Below, piece by piece: positions 12,095 through 23,192 of a stretch of DNA of 64,000 nucleotides (position 1 is the first letter of the stretch; every line of letters starts with the position of its first letter). Source of the stretch: Hyaloperonospora brassicae (Eukaryota; Oomycota; Peronosporomycetes; Peronosporales; Peronosporaceae); contig CANTFL010000851.1 in assembly GCA_947650285.1 (NCBI GenBank), positions 241,823 to 305,822 on the forward strand. The letters are read 5' to 3'. The notes under the pieces are model-generated. The model was not told the origin of the DNA, made no database searches, and saw nothing but the letters and a program-made list of their open reading frames with translations. Position numbers and translations under genes: made by a program.

Positions 12095-13000
12095 ACGACA
12101 GGAGGAAGGTCTACGCAAAGATAATGATCTTATGTGCTATATGCATCATCTGATGCATTCAATTCGTAAATCATTAAAGGATTTACCGGCTTTGTCACGA
12201 TCCTTATCGGATCGGTACACAACACGCAACGGGCTGCTTTATTATACGGCCGTTGTAGGCGACGCTCCTCGTGTAATCGTTCCCGCTCATAACAATTTGC
12301 GCTTGCGCATCATGTATGAGTGTCACGATACCCCAGCAGGTGGACATCGTGGTCGAGAAAAGACATACCATACGTTATGTCGTGACTTATACATGCCCCG
12401 CCAGTATCCGTTTATACGCAAGTACATTTATGCTTAAGAGGTTTGTAAACGGGCGAAGCCTAGTCCTTCATCCCGTGCGCCTTTGCAGCCTCTACCAGTT
12501 CCGGCATATTGCTGGCATTCCATTTCCATTTACTTCGTCTCCGATTTCCCCGAAGACGATCACAAGGATATTGGCATTCTTGTGATTGTTGACCGGTTCG
12601 GCAAGATGGTGCATCTTGCTGCAGTCTCTGAATCGATCACGGCACACGGCTGTGCTCGTGTCTTCATCGAAACGATATTTCAACTCCACGGGTACCCTGT
12701 GAACTCGTGTCCGACCGTGATATTCGATTCACGGCGGACTTTTGGCAATCCGTGTTCCAATATCTCGGAACACGCTTGAAGATGTCTACTTCTACCAATA
12801 CCGAAACAGATGGTCAGACGGAACGTGCAAACAGTGTTCTTGAAAAAATTGTCGAGGATACGTCCACTCGTTCTCTAGTCGGAGCGAACTCCTCCCTCTG
12901 GTTAAATTTGCCATTAATAATTCGGTGCATGCTACAACCCAGCATACACCGTTCTTCGTGAATGGCTTACTCCATCCACGTCTACCCACCCTCTTAGAGT
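12095..13000 (+). pseudogene. Integrase pseudogene of element 2
   Basis: N-terminal zinc-binding part at 12132-12437 (HDTPAGGHRGREKTYHTLCR), cut by a stop before the CxxC pair. The catalytic core spans 12483-12779 and 12707-12961: FPEDDHKDIGILVIVDRFGKMV, then SDRDIRFTADFWQSVFQ holding the second acidic residue, then ETDGQTERAN with the glutamate. The first catalytic aspartate position reads Y in SIYFVSD, so the D-D-E triad is incomplete. Confidence 0.82.
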
Positions 13001-13309
13001 GTGCCTCTTGGATAAGGGGAGGGACTCGCTCGAGCAAGAACCGTTCTATCTCTTTCTCATCACGTGTCGACTCTAACGTCGTCACGTATAATGCTGATGT
13101 CGATCAAGTCGACATCGAAGAAGAGACCACCTCAATAATAGCGGTGACACTATTATTGATTCGGATGATGATGATGATTCTGGTATATTCAGCATCGCCA
13201 ACGAATATTCCAGCGAGGATGATGACACCCTCGCTGATTAACAGAAAGAGGACAAGACTCTTTCTGCAGTTCGCACACGGCGAACCGAACAAAACAATGT
13301 AGATTCAGC

Positions 13310-14340
13310 AGAAATATTTCGGCTGGCGCGAGAAGCAGTGGCTCGCTTCGTGCAGGATTTCATCGCTCACGCGGTGGACCGGCAGAAGCGAAACGCTGAC
13401 AAGAATGGAAGAGTAAATGTCCTTTCATATAATACAGGCCACTTAGTCTTACTTTCTACCGTAAATATACCTAGACATGTAGTGACTAACGTGGGCAGCA
13501 GTTAACTACTGCCCAAGTATATCTTCCCCTTTCGTGTGCTGCGCCGACAAGGCAACGCATACATAATTGAGCTGCCACGTAGAATGCGTACGCATCCTAC
13601 CTTTTTACGTGGGTTGCCTCCCCCGTACTGTCAGTACGAGCCTTCTTCTTACGATGAAGATAGCCCCACGTTCAAGACTCTCCATCAGCTTCTTGCGCTC
13701 AAGCTCCAGACGTTCAGTATGGTCGCGTAGTGAGGAGACCTCCCCCATGCAATTGAGAGATTTCCCTACGAACTGTTGTCAGCTCGTCAGAATGGGAACG
13801 GACATCCCGCTCGATATGAAGCTGTGCCGTGGCATAATCGATACGATCCTTTGCCAGATTAGCATTTAGATCCTTTTGTTGCTTTCACACAGAGTTGGTT
13901 AGAGCGTAGCGCCTGTACCGCTCGTGCTCCAAATCCTCGCGCAATTGGTCGATTGCGCGATCCATCTCGTGTTGATCGAGATGGGGAGTCGAATGAATTG
14001 GAGGAGGTTTTTCCTCCTCCTCCTCCACATCCTTTGGTGGATTCACACAGTGGTAAACGCTTCCTTGTGGACCGTATCTTGAACATTGTGACGATTCAGA
14101 AGCAAGGACGACTTGCCTCGTCCAGTGGCGGGGGTACCCACCCTCGTAGAACAGCTGGAAGCCCCGCTCTCAGCTGATGAAGTATGTCCCTGGTCTCTCG
14201 AGCAGTACGACGAGAGAAATCCTTTGACGAACGAGGACCATCTTCAAACGAACGCCCGGCGACTTCGTAAAAAGTTTGCAATGTTTCAATCCCTTTATAC
14301 ATCTCAGAAGAGATGCGCGCCCTCCAATATGACTGATTAG
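13310..14340 (+). pseudogene. Integrase C-terminus and chromodomain remnant of element 2
   Basis: 13336-13430 reads AVARFVQDFIAHAVDRQKR..., and 13536-13650 gives QGNAYIIELPRRMRTHPTF, the GPF/GPY-type module. A proline-rich linker (FPPPPPHPLVDSHSGKRFLV) at 14005-14070 leads into a frameshifted chromodomain that resumes at about 14190 as SLEQYDERNPLTNEDH. Chromodomains at this place are thought to direct insertion to marked chromatin. Confidence 0.72.
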
Positions 14341-15465
14341 AGAGAAACGCCTCCCTAGGAGCGCGGACATAGTTGTCAACACAACTCTGACAATTCTCGC
14401 CCCACGAGAAGCAAGGTAAACCTTCCCCTCGGGACAACCGGTGTAGCTTATATCGGGCACGAGTTAAAGACGTCTGTTCAAACTTTTAGCGTGCCGCAAT
14501 AAGTTTGTTCAGCCAAGTATCACGGCCAACATCCTGTATGTTGTCGATGAAAGCGTTCCGCGCTTGAACTAAAGAGACTTCGTCTCATTTATAGTTCCCG
14601 TGGTACCATCGATGTCTGAAAAAGACACTGATGTAGAACTCACGTTCAGTGCGATAATCCTTCGCACTGACATCAAGACCATGGAGTCTTGACATTTCAC
14701 ATAGAAGGATTCGATAACTCCCAGTAGTATAACCATATACTGCTTAAGTTTGCGCTGAGAAGGCATTCATGGTCTAAGCTCAGGAGGAGATTTTAATACT
14801 TCACGATCCTGCTCCTCTCGCGCAGTGCCGGCATAACTAACGGCACTGCGATCGCCGCAATCACTAGGGTTGCCACGGCTACGATGCCTCCGCGAAGAGT
14901 CATCGGCATCATCACGACAACCAACGCCCTCGTGTTGCGCACACGCCTCATACGAATGCGAGCGCGATCGGTTTGATCCCAATGACGAGTTCTCAGACTC
15001 GTCGGATGGACCGAACATCTCGTGGTGAAGAGCTTTGTTAAAGCTACCACGAGGCGCTGATGTCGCCGGAACCGCACCCACAGCCTCACGACCGGGCTTT
15101 GCGGGCAGCTTCGAGTTGGACGAGGGATCCGACTTGCCCGAGTAGAGCACATCTACCTCGGGATCAATGTACATTGGACTACCACCAGCAGCCGAAGCTG
15201 CGGATGAAAAATCTGCACGTGGATGACCACGTGCACCTGCAACATCGGGTGTTGCAGGTTGCTTGTCAGCAGCAGCAGGCAATGAGGCACCTGCTACCGA
15301 GTCTTGGTCCACTTGCTCTCCGGCTGCACGCATACGTTCATCCGCTTCATCGACGTCCTTGTTCGCGCAGCGCATGTGCGAACTCGCCATGCGCTCAAAG
15401 ATGGATTGAGTTGGCCGGAACCAACAAGTGCCCCCTTTCCCACAGAGTGACCTAACGGTGGTCAC
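14340..15465 (-). pseudogene. Antisense ORF of element 2
   Basis: It starts ATG at 15465, 56 bp inside the 3' LTR, and is open for 232 codons to a single TGA at 14767-14769. It continues in the same frame for 65 codons to 14569, then in another frame towards 14340 (CFSWGENCQSCVDNYVRAP). The product is low-complexity, rich in A, S, D, R and acidic runs, with no recognised domain; an early region reads MTTVRSLCGKGGTCWFRPTQ. It lies outside pol, so it is not a pol shadow. Function unknown; compare antisense ORFs of Retand/Ogre elements. Confidence 0.5.
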
Positions 15466-15511
15466 CCTGACACCAATCGATTGGAAACGCTTGCAGTAGT
15501 GACTGTTGATT

Positions 15512-15520
15512 AGGGGGTGA
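15512..15520 (+). other. Polypurine tract of element 2
   Basis: The purine-rich stretch AGGGGGTGA ends directly before the TG of the 3' LTR. Confidence 0.7.
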
Positions 15521-15981
15521 TGTAACGGGGTGAGCTCGTTACATTAAAATTGGTACGAATGTACCAATTTCTGAATATTATCTATTTTGATAATTTTCAA
15601 TCAATATCACTCAAGAAGAGGTTATGTTGATAGAATGTTGCCTTCAGGGACAACATTCTTTGGGTGCTCCACTGGCTGATGGATGTACACGGTACATCAA
15701 CCAGAAGAACCACCAATTGCTGCCAGACGCGCGCAATGAATGATGAGCAAGAAACCCACATAGGGACTTGTAGTTTAACATAGTTAGATTAAGACAAAGG
15801 TAGTTTTATTAACTATATTAAATACAGTTCTACTTCCACCTTAAACAGAGCTTGCGAGTTCTGTTTACTTCCTCGCGCTTCCTCAACGCCACATGTACGG
15901 GAAGTTGGGAGTACGCACCCTTGTATTGTAATCAATACAAGGTCTTGCTCAGTTACCTGAGCAAGAGCGTGTCCTGTTACA
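15521..15981 (+). repeat. 3' LTR of element 2
   Basis: Starts TGTAACGGGG and ends CCTGTTACA. It is 15 bp longer than the 5' copy and has many base differences, consistent with an old insertion. Confidence 0.9.
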
Positions 15982-18723
15982 AGATTTATAACGCTTGTCA
16001 TGCGTTGGATACAGAAGTTCGACTAGGACGACGACATCGATCTACCGAATTTCACTCTATTTCAATATATGAAGACCAGCGGTCATTGAGCTGCAATTGT
16101 ACTCCTCTTGTATGACATTACATTATTCATAGAAGACCCACCACACTTAACGTAGTGGATGATTCCTACAGGGCATCAGAAGAATATCGGACTGCAACGA
16201 TTAGATATCGAAGAAGGCATTATATCTGTCAGGGATGTATCGCTCTGACAAGTGTGCAAATGATGATCGCACGGGTCATGAATGAGATTACGATGTCTAT
16301 GTAAGAAAGAGCATGAAGAGAATTACCAGAAGCGCAACGATATGGCGCTGCTTTAGGGTCGCAATTTATTCATTTACAATGTTTACATCAGACTCAAAGA
16401 TCATATGGAATAGCATAATAAAGTGCGCAGTGGCAACCTCACTCCATGTGCCTAGCCGAGGATGCCTTGAGCCCGTGCACTGCAATGTAATTTTCAGTCA
16501 CCGCTCGGCCTTCAGCATCGATAGAAGTGCAAAGTGGACTGGCAATTTGCGATTGCCTCGTGTTTCGCTGAATCAATGAATGCTCAACCCGATCTTCTTC
16601 TCGACGCCCTGTGAATTTCGCACACTTGCTGTAGGCTATGTCATATCCAGCATATGCAGTAGCTTAAGCTAAAGCCACACGGCTTGTGTGTATCCGATAT
16701 TCGCACTTTGCAGCGAGGCATGATCTCTTGAGTGGTAGTTTTGACGATGTATCATCAATGTAGAGACGGGCACCGCGAGACTTGAACGTGATCGTGCCGA
16801 ATGCTTGGCGCAGACTCACGGACAAAGCAGCATCTGTAAATTCGCACTTTCATGTACTCATACTGTCATACTACTTCTTGCCATCACTATCGGCCACCTC
16901 TGTATATAGTGCTTTGGATTGTCCGCACGCTACACACGATCCTTTCAGCTATATTCGATGTCATGTTTACATCTGTCATCATCGGAACAGGAGATGGTGT
17001 ACTTTGATGTACATGCCTCGGTTCGCTTCCCACTTTGCCACAACATCCAAAGCACTGGCGCATTTGTTGCAATGATGCTGGTCCACGTCGCACTGACTGG
17101 TAACATTCGCCTCTCCCTGGCGACCTCTACGTGATACTTATGCGCATTCTTCCAGGTTGTGCTTGCACCCAGCTCTACTTCAGTAGTGTGCGTTGAGGCG
17201 CACATACCATTCAACAATGGGCAATCTGTTTCCATCGACGAATACTAAAAAATGGTCCTTGATCTTCACTTTCAAATTTTGTGGAAAGCTGCTACTGATG
17301 CACTTTTGTTCGTGCTTAGTTACTTGCAAGACGGTCGTGGGCCTCGTGTGTCAACGGGCATGCTAGGAATATAGCGGTTAGCGACGTACGCACAAACATT
17401 GCTTCTTCATCACGTGAAAAGCACGATGTCGCTACATTATCAATGGAAGTCTGATTCGGCGCGGTCGCAAGCGTACAGGGATAGCGCTCATCCTGAGTAT
17501 CAAATTGATCACGGCGACCTCGTCGACGGCATCGATCGATCCTGTTTGAGCACATCGATTATCGTGTCAGTCAATCGTCGACTTAAGCGTATGCAAGTGC
17601 GTACACACGATTCCGCAACCACCGCAAGGGATTGGCATGCCAAGCCTGGATTGCAGTGCATATACAGCCCATCCTCACGTGGCAGCGACGCATGATTTGT
17701 TTGTTGTTCGCCTGTGGTGTGAAGACGCGACAGCGAAAGCAACGTTTTTGTCAGCGATGAGGTAGGGCTGGAGGCTATCGATCAAGACAATGCCTAATGC
17801 AGTCAAGACTCAATCCACTACGCGAAACCGAAAGCAAAGTGGATGACAAGAGGCGGCCTCCGAGCTCATAAGCCTATCCATCGACCTTGGCAATGAGTGC
17901 CAATGACGTTTGCCGTTGTCTACTTACGCCAATGTTCGGCTTGCTACGTTCAACAGCACGTTTTTCGCGGTCAAAGTGTAGAAGAGATGCCTGCACCTGA
18001 GGTCAGGCTGCGACGTGGCAATACTCAACACCACGAAGCAACGTGGCGAGTGCGACAAATGTGATTGTTGTAGTCCAATCCTGTCAGCAAGAATCCACAC
18101 ATTCTCGTCGCCTGTAGAACACTGTCAATGCTACGCACTGAATCGCGCGGTAATTTGTCACATGCTGCTCTTTTAGCCGCGTAAAGCTGACAGCTGGCTT
18201 GTCGGCTTTCTTCAAATCTGGACTGCAAATTTCGAATGCTGCGCATCTTACACTGCTTCAATTTGTCTGTGCTTCTTTGCTTTGCTTTTTGAAACCGACT
18301 CTTAGACACGCAACGCTACCACTGACACCAAAGTAGACAGCTCACTCCTTGGGCTACGCTGTGCAACCACTTCAACGAGAGTCGAGCCTACTTGTTTCCT
18401 TGACAAGTGAATCCATACGGAAGTAGTCAAGGCCGAACATCCCTTGGTACTCAAGCCTGTAATTCGCATATCCGACAACTATTTTACTAGTCGCCACGCC
18501 GAAAATGCAAACTATTTACCACCCGTCTTCCAAGACTCGATAGATACCGAAAACTGTTGCGAGTTGATACAAAACCCTCTCAAATCCCATGCCGCGCGTA
18601 AACTACTTTCTCGCCGGCATCTTACGCCACAGTCAGTCAATCAGGCAGTCAGGCACTCTATCGACCAGTACCAGCTGGAAAGAAGAACCGAATCGGTACC
18701 AAGTGTTACTTTTCTCCACCATT
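15982..18723. other. Intergenic sequence upstream of the SAPS-PH-FYVE gene
   Basis: Moderate-GC sequence with only short open frames. Coding-like scraps may exist on the plus strand at about 17400-18060 and on the minus strand at 18309-18025 (a basic stretch, MSKSRFQKAKQRSTDKLKQC). None forms a gene, and I recognise no domain. It may hold a decayed gene or element together with the promoter of the next gene. Confidence 0.4.
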
Positions 18724-18740
18724 GCTCAATTTCCCGTCAC
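18724..18740 (+). promoter_or_regulatory. Putative oomycete core promoter / initiator
   Basis: GCTCAATTTCCCGTCAC resembles the oomycete initiator-type core promoter (GCTCATT followed by pyrimidines). It lies 108-124 bp upstream of the chosen ATG and is followed by a 5' leader rich in ACAA repeats (18793-18817). Confidence 0.45.
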
Positions 18741-18847
18741 AGACGGAGGAGCTCCTCAAAGAAAACCCAACCAAACAAAAACACGTCCGCGCACAACAAA
18801 CAAACAAACAAACAAACGCACATACATACAGACACACTCATACACAT

Positions 18848-21800
18848 ATGCCGGTACTTCACGATGCAACGTCACCTCCCGGGTCGACGCCGTCCTCCCC
18901 GACGCACGCCGAGACGCCTTTCCAGCTCGAGCGGCAGCACGTGGCCGAACAGACGCGCGCGAACATTGAAAAGTTCGTGGACGGCCTCATGAGCGACGAG
19001 TATTCGCTCGCGCAGTTGCTCAACGAGAGCTTTTCGTTCGAGATGCTCGAGCTGCTGTTCAAGCGCATGACGAACCGCTTGCGGGGCATTCTGTTCTCGC
19101 AGGAGAAGACGCGGGAGCTCATTCGCTTGGCGCTCGACGTGTCGTACCCGTCGCACACGCGGGCGATGGCGACCCAATTCATTGTCGTGGGCGGTGCGGT
19201 CAATGCGATTGCAGCGTGCGACGCAACGGGCGCGCGGCACGAGTGCGACGAGTCCTGGGACCTCATTTTCCGCACGTTGCATCGAGAAGCGGACGGCGTG
19301 TCGTCGAGATGCGACACGCCGTCCCGCCGCCAAGAGCGGCTCGAGTCGGTGGCGGAGATGGAGGAGCTCATTCAAGTGGCCGTGCAGGTGTTTGAGAAGG
19401 ACGGCGCCCAGACACTGCAGCAGAGCTTTGCGGACCACGAGGAGGAGATTGAGAAGAAGAAGGAGGAGAAGACTGTGGACGTTGGCGCGCTGCAGCAGCC
19501 GCAGCAGCAGCAGCAGGTGGCGGGACGACGGAGATCGTCAGCTGGTTCGCCGCTAGCAACCGAGATCGAGAGTAGCAAAGGCTCTTTTCGAGCTGTTGGG
19601 TCCCCTTTGCAGTCGCCTGTCAATGGTGGGCTACAGCTGCTCGGAGCAGGAAAGGGAAGAAATGACAGTGAGCCACGGGGCAGGATGGAGATCAAGGGTG
19701 GGAGAATGATTATGGACAATGGAGACGACTTGGACGTGGAAGAACCGGACGATACGGGCATCCCGGCTCCGTTGACGACCGAAGTGAACGCAACAGCTAT
19801 GTACGGTATCTTTAGCCACGACTCGGCCAACTTTGCGTCGCAGATTTTGCGCTACTTTGCCATTCGGGGACAGAAAGGGGCCTGTATCTTGCACTATTTG
19901 GCCAACCATCCTGCGACAGTGGACATGTTGCTGGCGAACGTTGGCCACGACGATATCCGCACGCTGCTCTTGCACCTCATTTACGCAGAGCACTCGGAGG
20001 CGGCTATCACGTCGCTGTTTGAGACGCACATGATGCAGAAATTGATACAGAAACAGGTGACCTTCTCCCCGCCACGCAACGCCTTTGAGCGAGACTGCAT
20101 TGAAAACACTTTTATGTTGCTGCGGGAGATCGTGCATGCGCCGTATTTGACAGGACGCGGTGTGGCCATCTCAGCCAAGACCATTCCGCTGGACAAGCTT
20201 ACTGGCCAGGATGAGTACGTGTCGATCTGCGGCGCCTCGCGCGAGACCGCCAACTCAGCGCTGCGAAAATACACGTCGCGCAAGGTGCGTCGTCTTATTC
20301 ACTTGTTCATGCAGGAGCACCAAGCGGCACTGGAGCTACTATTTGTGCAGATGATGAAGGAGCTTACGTTTTGGAGCATACCGCTGACACGTCAGCGGCG
20401 CGGCAGTGTGGCTTCTTACGAGTCACTGATGTTGCTGTCACAGGGCCACCCGCGCCCGACATGCATCATGATGCTGATGCACCTCTTTGAGCTAACTGAG
20501 ACGATCGAGTTCACTGACGCTCGAAGCGCTGGCGGCAACTCGGCAGCATCTGTGGGCATTGATTGCCTCAATTTTCTGTGCTCTACGCATCTTATGCGTC
20601 AGGGCAAATTGCTAGTGAAGAACAAACTGAAGAACGAGCTGCAGCGGTGCCAGGTCAGTTTGAACTGTATGATGGGACTTCGGATGACAGCACTGCGCGA
20701 GGACCAGCCAGACTTGTCCCCGAGTCTAGACCGAGCGTTTACTCCAACTATAGGCAATCAGATTGTGATTACGCTGGACGAAATGGAGAGTGTACAAAGC
20801 TCGAAATGGCACGATTTTGGTTTCAGCGTGACTGTGAAGAAAAAAGCACAAGATGCGTATAAGAACTCATCAGCTTCACGCCACAGCGTAGCGACTCCTG
20901 CAAACGCGATGGTGCATACCCAACGTCGTAGTGGACAAGAAGACAATTGTATGACGACGGAGGTAAAATCTACCAAGTACTTTGCAGCAGCATCGGAAGA
21001 AGAAAAGCAAGCGTGGATGACGTTGTTGCAGGCAGTGATTGACGGTGATTTGAACGAGCTGGAAATCTTTTGTAGTGATGATTGGCGCAGCAACGTGCGC
21101 GAGTACCGTCGGTTGCGCGAGTGCCTTATCACGTGTATGGAGCGCAAAGGACACGAGCTGATGGTTTTTCTGAAACAAGTTATTACTTTCAATACCCGCA
21201 AAGCGTCGGGTTTTCACCTCTGGCAGGTTGTTCGATGTTTGAATTCCGTGTTGTTGAACGAATCGAAGCGTTTGGACCGGATGTTTGTAGGTGCTCATGT
21301 GATTACCACGCTGATCACGTGCTATGAGAAATACCCGATGTGGAATTTGTTACTCGGCGGCATCACCAAAATGCTGGTATTTTGTATCGGTGATTTGAAA
21401 AATAAGCGCTCACGGAGGTGCCCAATCATCGGCCGCATTCTGCAGACAGAGGGACCGGATGCAAAGTTGGCGCCCTTGCTCTGCAAAGTATATTTGAACC
21501 GAGCGACGACTGAAAACGATGGGGGACAGGAATATGTTAGCATGGCGGGTACCGATGCGATGTCGAATCTGAAGTTGATTATGGAAGCCCTAAAGATGTG
21601 CTACAAGGATCCGAAAACGAGGAGTCAGGAACGCATCCAATGCGATATGAAGGTCAATCCAGTATGGCGGGAACTGGTAAAGGCATCGGACGATCTGGCG
21701 AAGAAGGATCCTTCCAGTTGTATCTTGACTGCTGGAACACCTCCGGTGAATATTCTGAACGCGACAGCCATGTCAAATGGATTTGCTGCACCCGCACATC

Positions 21801-22888
21801 CTACGTTCCAAGAAGAAATTATCAACCACATCAGTCGGCCCAGCTATTCCACCGCGCACGGCTTTGGCTCCTCCTTCTTAGAGGGTGAAGGCTGCGCTTT
21901 TGGATACCTATTTAAACAGCGCTACGGTGGACGTGAGTGGAAGAAAGCGCTTGTTGTGTACGAATACGTTTCACATAAGCTGTGGTACTTTTATCCAAGT
22001 GAAGTCGATGAAGCCCACGCGATCAAGTGGAAATGGATCGTTCCATTATCTGTCCGCAGCCGCTACACGCATGGTCAGGATGAAACCCATTCGTCAGTAG
22101 GCCACCATGGTCTCTATATCACAGCGTACGATCATCAGCAAAACGATGAGGAGAGCAAGGTATTGGCAAAGGAGATGCATTTTAGCGTCACCAAACTGGA
22201 GGATCGGGACTTGTGGAAAGAGCTGCTGTCGAACGCGGCTGACGTGATTCACGAGATGGGCCGCGATTATCTAGTTTTGTCACAGAAGCTAAAGAAGCCC
22301 GACAAGAAGACTATCACACACTGTCAGGACCCGACGTGTAAAATGCCGTTCAAGCTCTTTCGTCGACCGCACTCGTGCAAGCGCTGTGGAAAGTGGATGT
22401 GTGCCAAGTGCGCGTCGCAGCGCATGTCGATTCCCGAAGTCGGTCTGCTGCATCCAGTGCGGCACTGCCGCGCGTGTTTTGTAGCTCATGGCGGTGCGCA
22501 CGCCGAGGTCGAGCCGTTCAATCTGTTTCACCTCACGCCACGAAACAGAAGCAGCACGAACAGTGCTACTCCAGGACGCTCAACAGCGAGGGGTCCGCAA
22601 GGCGGTGCGTTGTCGAATGCCGAGCTGTACGAACTGGCGCACGGCATGGTGTCTCCACGCACGTTGATGCAGATGAACCGCCGCTTGACGCGACTGAGCT
22701 CGATCGAGTCACCGACAGCAGTAGAAAATGGTGGCGGCTTTCACGTTGACGAGGTGGACGCACCGGGCAACAACTTTGGCACGGAGAACCTCGATATGTT
22801 TGCAGACGAAGAAGAGGAATTCACTCTGTATTCGCTATCGGTGTCGCGCCGGAGTTTGCTAAACCCTCGAGAAGATATTCGTGGGTAG
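18848..22888 (+). CDS. SAPS-like / PH / FYVE domain protein
   Basis: A single-exon gene of 1346 residues. The start is the ATG at 18848: the frame is open further back to 18722, but only from a TTG, and that stretch looks like a transcribed leader. Residues about 45-700 are helical and resemble the SAPS domain of PP6/Sit4 phosphatase regulatory subunits, with the telling stretch VDMLLANVGHDDIRTLLLHL near residue 360. A glutamine run sits near 215-223. A PH domain covers about 1013-1138 (FGYLFKQRYGGREWKKALVV). A FYVE zinc finger spans 1159-1210, with eight cysteines in four pairs (CQDPTC, CKRC, CAKC, CRAC) and the basic motif RRPHSCKRCG that binds phosphatidylinositol 3-phosphate in this family. 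Inferred role: phosphatase-linked adaptor on endosomal membranes. The SAPS call is the least certain; PH and FYVE are firm. Confidence 0.85.
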   Translation: MPVLHDATSPPGSTPSSPTHAETPFQLERQHVAEQTRANIEKFVDGLMSDEYSLAQLLNESFSFEMLELLFKRMTNRLRGILFSQEKTRELIRLALDVSYPSHTRAMATQFIVVGGAVNAIAACDATGARHECDESWDLIFRTLHREADGVSSRCDTPSRRQERLESVAEMEELIQVAVQVFEKDGAQTLQQSFADHEEEIEKKKEEKTVDVGALQQPQQQQQVAGRRRSSAGSPLATEIESSKGSFRAVGSPLQSPVNGGLQLLGAGKGRNDSEPRGRMEIKGGRMIMDNGDDLDVEEPDDTGIPAPLTTEVNATAMYGIFSHDSANFASQILRYFAIRGQKGACILHYLANHPATVDMLLANVGHDDIRTLLLHLIYAEHSEAAITSLFETHMMQKLIQKQVTFSPPRNAFERDCIENTFMLLREIVHAPYLTGRGVAISAKTIPLDKLTGQDEYVSICGASRETANSALRKYTSRKVRRLIHLFMQEHQAALELLFVQMMKELTFWSIPLTRQRRGSVASYESLMLLSQGHPRPTCIMMLMHLFELTETIEFTDARSAGGNSAASVGIDCLNFLCSTHLMRQGKLLVKNKLKNELQRCQVSLNCMMGLRMTALREDQPDLSPSLDRAFTPTIGNQIVITLDEMESVQSSKWHDFGFSVTVKKKAQDAYKNSSASRHSVATPANAMVHTQRRSGQEDNCMTTEVKSTKYFAAASEEEKQAWMTLLQAVIDGDLNELEIFCSDDWRSNVREYRRLRECLITCMERKGHELMVFLKQVITFNTRKASGFHLWQVVRCLNSVLLNESKRLDRMFVGAHVITTLITCYEKYPMWNLLLGGITKMLVFCIGDLKNKRSRRCPIIGRILQTEGPDAKLAPLLCKVYLNRATTENDGGQEYVSMAGTDAMSNLKLIMEALKMCYKDPKTRSQERIQCDMKVNPVWRELVKASDDLAKKDPSSCILTAGTPPVNILNATAMSNGFAAPAHPTFQEEIINHISRPSYSTAHGFGSSFLEGEGCAFGYLFKQRYGGREWKKALVVYEYVSHKLWYFYPSEVDEAHAIKWKWIVPLSVRSRYTHGQDETHSSVGHHGLYITAYDHQQNDEESKVLAKEMHFSVTKLEDRDLWKELLSNAADVIHEMGRDYLVLSQKLKKPDKKTITHCQDPTCKMPFKLFRRPHSCKRCGKWMCAKCASQRMSIPEVGLLHPVRHCRACFVAHGGAHAEVEPFNLFHLTPRNRSSTNSATPGRSTARGPQGGALSNAELYELAHGMVSPRTLMQMNRRLTRLSSIESPTAVENGGGFHVDEVDAPGNNFGTENLDMFADEEEEFTLYSLSVSRRSLLNPREDIRG

Positions 22889-23192
22889 AGTGAAAATGGC
22901 CATGGTCGTACACAGCTGAGTATGGCTAGCACCGTCTGTAGCTGGTTGCAAGGGAAGAAGAGCGACGACAGTATCAGGTAAAAGGTAGGAGGTAGGTAGG
23001 TAGGTAGCAAGTGAAAACAATGCAGGCAGTCGTGGAGAACGTACGCACGCACGCACAGTCGGTCAGTCGACCGACCATCTGTTGTGTCAATCAACTGTGA
23101 GATTGTACCGTGACTTTCGATCGACAAAGGGGTATTGCAATATTACGAGTACCACATCTACCGTGACTACACGCAATAAAGCCGATACAATA
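22889..23192. other. Intergenic region between the FYVE and PUF60 genes
   Basis: Only 304 bp separate the stop of one gene from the start of the next on the same strand, so it must hold both a terminator and a promoter. It contains a TAGG/GGTA run at 22984-23008 and a GCAC run near 23044. I see no clear initiator motif. Confidence 0.5.

Larger units (their letters stand above)
7740..15981 (+). mobile_element. Ty3/Gypsy chromovirus, element 2 (decayed)
   Basis: An 8.2-kb LTR retrotransposon reading left to right. It has a 446-bp 5' LTR, a primer-binding site, gag with a CCHC knuckle, protease, RT, RNase H, integrase, a GPF-type C-terminus, a frameshifted chromodomain, an antisense ORF, a polypurine tract (15512-15520) and a 461-bp 3' LTR. 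Many stops and frameshifts make it inactive, but domain order is complete. The LTRs are clearly diverged from each other, so the insertion is old. No target-site duplication is seen (7735-7739 CGTCA against 15982-15986 AGATT), which suggests recombination after insertion. Confidence 0.92.

Noticed and set aside
17399..18309. Possible decayed gene upstream of the FYVE-domain gene
   Set aside because: Protein-like scraps in several frames and both strands, but no domain and no consistent strand.
18722..18847. N-terminal extension of the FYVE-domain protein by 42 residues
   Set aside because: It would start at TTG, overlaps the putative initiator, and encodes T/H/Q-rich leader-like sequence. 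ATG 18848 fits better.
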